Origin: Bombardia bombarda
Lineage: Eukaryota; Ascomycota; Sordariomycetes; Sordariales; Lasiosphaeriaceae
Direction of reading: 5' to 3'
Assembly: GCA_030512295.1 (NCBI GenBank)
Contig: JAULSR010000001.1
Coordinates: 6,347,001-6,411,000, forward strand
Length of the DNA: 64,000 nucleotides
Shown in pieces: positions 62,555 through 64,000 of the stretch. The notes under the pieces were generated by a model. That model did no database searches, had not been told where the DNA came from, and saw only the letters and a program-made list of their open reading frames with translations. The position numbers and the translations under genes were made by a program. The stretch's first letter is position 1, and the number at the start of each line of letters is the position of its first letter.

Positions 62555-62881
62555 ATTGGTGATGGTGATGGATGGTGGATAGTGAGGAAATCAACAAAAA
62601 AGGGGGATGAATGTTCATGTTCAACATGGTCGTTGTGGGGACTATCTCGATGCATTTTCTTTGGCTGTCTCTTTCTCCTCGGGGCTGACGATTTCTTTTT
62701 AACATGATACCCAGGCGCATTTAACATGGCGTTATGATAATTTAACATTATTCACCCGTCAATTACAGACGGGGTTACAACACCAACAGCCACAGACGTT
62801 CGAACTGATTAGTGGTTTGAGGCATTGCATCCTGTCCAGGTATCCTGTTGATCGATCCACAAGTCCTTCTGCCCACTGGAG
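62555..62881. other. short convergent intergenic region
   Basis: This is the shared 3' flank of caf16 (+) and the Mis6-like gene (-). No feature beyond AT-rich probable polyadenylation sequence is seen. Confidence 0.6.
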
Positions 62882-64000
62882 CTACTGATTCCTTTCCTTC
62901 ATCAGGTTCTTCATGGTGTTGTACATCAATTCCGGAATTCCCGGAAGCCCCTTGGCTTCCAGATATCTCAACACGTTTGATCTATACGCCTCCCACGAGA
63001 GCTTTAATCCCCCATTCTTTCTGAGGCGGTCCAGCGACCCGTGCGTCACAGGCCCCGCGTGACGGGCAAGCAACTCCTCCTGCGACTGCTCAATCTCGGC
63101 ATCCTCCAGCTCCCGCATAGACGATATTGCCTGCAGACTAAGCACGGGCGAGTTCGACAGCCCAAAGAGGGAATTGAGACCTAATGTGTTGGAACCTGGG
63201 TCGATAGAGCGCAGGTATTTTGTAATGGCCGGCTTTGTCGACGCGGGCAGATTGCACCCCTGGGCATTCGTGTCCGTATCTGAGGTGGCGAAGGCGCGGT
63301 TCCGCCACAGGCAGTTGCAGATGTCCATCAGAAACGCATTGAACGTGTTGATGTGCTCGCGCTCGCGCGGCAGTAGCGGCCGCGATGACGGGGACGACGG
63401 CGTCATGACGGCCTCCCAGGACTGCTTGTACGTGGCGAGAATACTACATAGCCTGGAAAGGACCTCGATGGAGTTGCTGAAGAACAAGAGATAGACGACA
63501 AGTGCCGGTGGGATGGTGATTGCAAGGTGCTTCAGGACTTTGGGCTGCGAAAATGTGGCTGCATTGCATTCATAGAAATCCACAATTGCCAGATACGTGG
63601 GAATTGTTGGCGAGGTCTGTGTGAGGGTCAACGCGAGCTTGTTGACATGGACGACGAGCTCTGCAACAGAGCCCACGGGCAGGGAATCCAAATCATCCTC
63701 TGATCGCAAGACAATCGACCAGCGCCGGAGGAGCCCAGTATAGAATTTGAGGAGGTATACTTGAGAGTCCGCCGAATTGTTAAGTATCGAAGTTTCTAGT
63801 GGTTTGAAAAGGGACTGGTATATCTCTGTCAAGACTGGTCAGTAGGTAGTTGTACGCACTAGGATGTTGACGCGGGTTTTGTTACCTGTGAACTTCATCA
63901 AAGGGGCAAACTCCACAGTCTCAAGAATCATCTCTCTCTTATCTACCCCATCCCAAACCTTGAAAAAGAGATCAAAAAAGGTCAACAGCAATGGCGGAAA
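62882..64000 (-). CDS. Mis6/CENP-I-like kinetochore protein (3' part; runs off the window)
   Basis: Two exons are visible, 64000-63886 (partial) and 63825-62882, joined by a 60-nt intron (GTAACA donor, CTGAC branch, CAG acceptor) that keeps the frame: ...FAPLMKFT-EIYQSLFKPLE. About 353 C-terminal residues are present; the start lies beyond position 64000. The sequence is helical and Leu-rich, with TFFDLFFKVWDG early on. Near the end come a Ser-rich break, KYLRSIDPGSNTLGLNSLFG, then PVLSLQAISSMRELEDAE. This order resembles the C-terminus of Mis6/Ctf3/CENP-I, an inner-kinetochore (CCAN) subunit needed for centromere function. The match is from general pattern rather than a strict motif, so the assignment is probable, not certain. 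Confidence 0.72.

Overview
This window is nuclear DNA of a filamentous ascomycete, most likely a Sordariomycete. The genes carry short introns (about 50-100 nt) with GT donors, CTAAC or CTGAC branch sites and CAG/TAG acceptors. Intergenic regions are long, with many microsatellites and TACCTAGGTA-like palindromes. The gene set is fungal: a secreted WSC-domain protein, Knr4/Smi1, Cyk3, exocyst Sec8, GSK3, a GCK kinase and Rai1. There is no rRNA, confident tRNA, transposon ORF, CRISPR array or virus-like gene. The genus cannot be told from the sequence alone.

Layout: 1-3015 has no recognisable gene. 3016-8978 (+) is a 1966-residue secreted protein with a propeller-like head, Ig-like modules, five WSC domains and long Ser/Thr runs. 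9365-10546 (-) is a Flx1-like mitochondrial carrier. 12208-13553 (+) is the U2 snRNP protein SF3B4/Hsh49. 14946-17782 (-) is nuclear cap-binding protein CBP80. 19696-21174 (-) is GSK3 kinase. 21175-32854 is an 11.7-kb stretch with no gene I can support. 32855-33499 (-) is Vps68, with a one-base reading-frame break. 35657-37443 (-) is Knr4/Smi1. 41245-44735 (-) is exocyst Sec8. 46152-48219 (+) is a 14-TM MFS drug:H+ antiporter with a GC-AG intron. 48300-48650 holds an unexplained run of hairpins ending in a T6 tract. 49016-50625 (+) is Rai1/DXO with an 8-nt microexon. 52142-54453 (-) is a GCK-III/Ste20-type kinase with a polyglutamine run. 55865-59806 (+) is the cytokinesis protein Cyk3, with one or two frame breaks. 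61649-62554 (+) is the soluble ABC ATPase Caf16. 62882-64000 (-) is the 3' part of a Mis6/CENP-I-like kinetochore gene that runs off the window.

The genes are almost all conserved housekeeping or regulatory loci, each with its own promoter, and there is no operon or biosynthetic cluster. Several share a theme by inference only: polarised growth, wall and septum formation (Knr4, Sec8, Cyk3, the GCK kinase, GSK3, the WSC protein). Others share RNA 5'-end and splicing biology (CBP80, SF3B4, Rai1).

Exon models were built by hand. Reading-frame arithmetic closes exactly for every complete gene except vps68 and cyk3, which need one and two added bases. The least ordinary items are the hairpin array at 48.3-48.65 kb, the 8-nt microexon of rai1, the homopolymer frame breaks, and the 11.7-kb desert next to gsk3.
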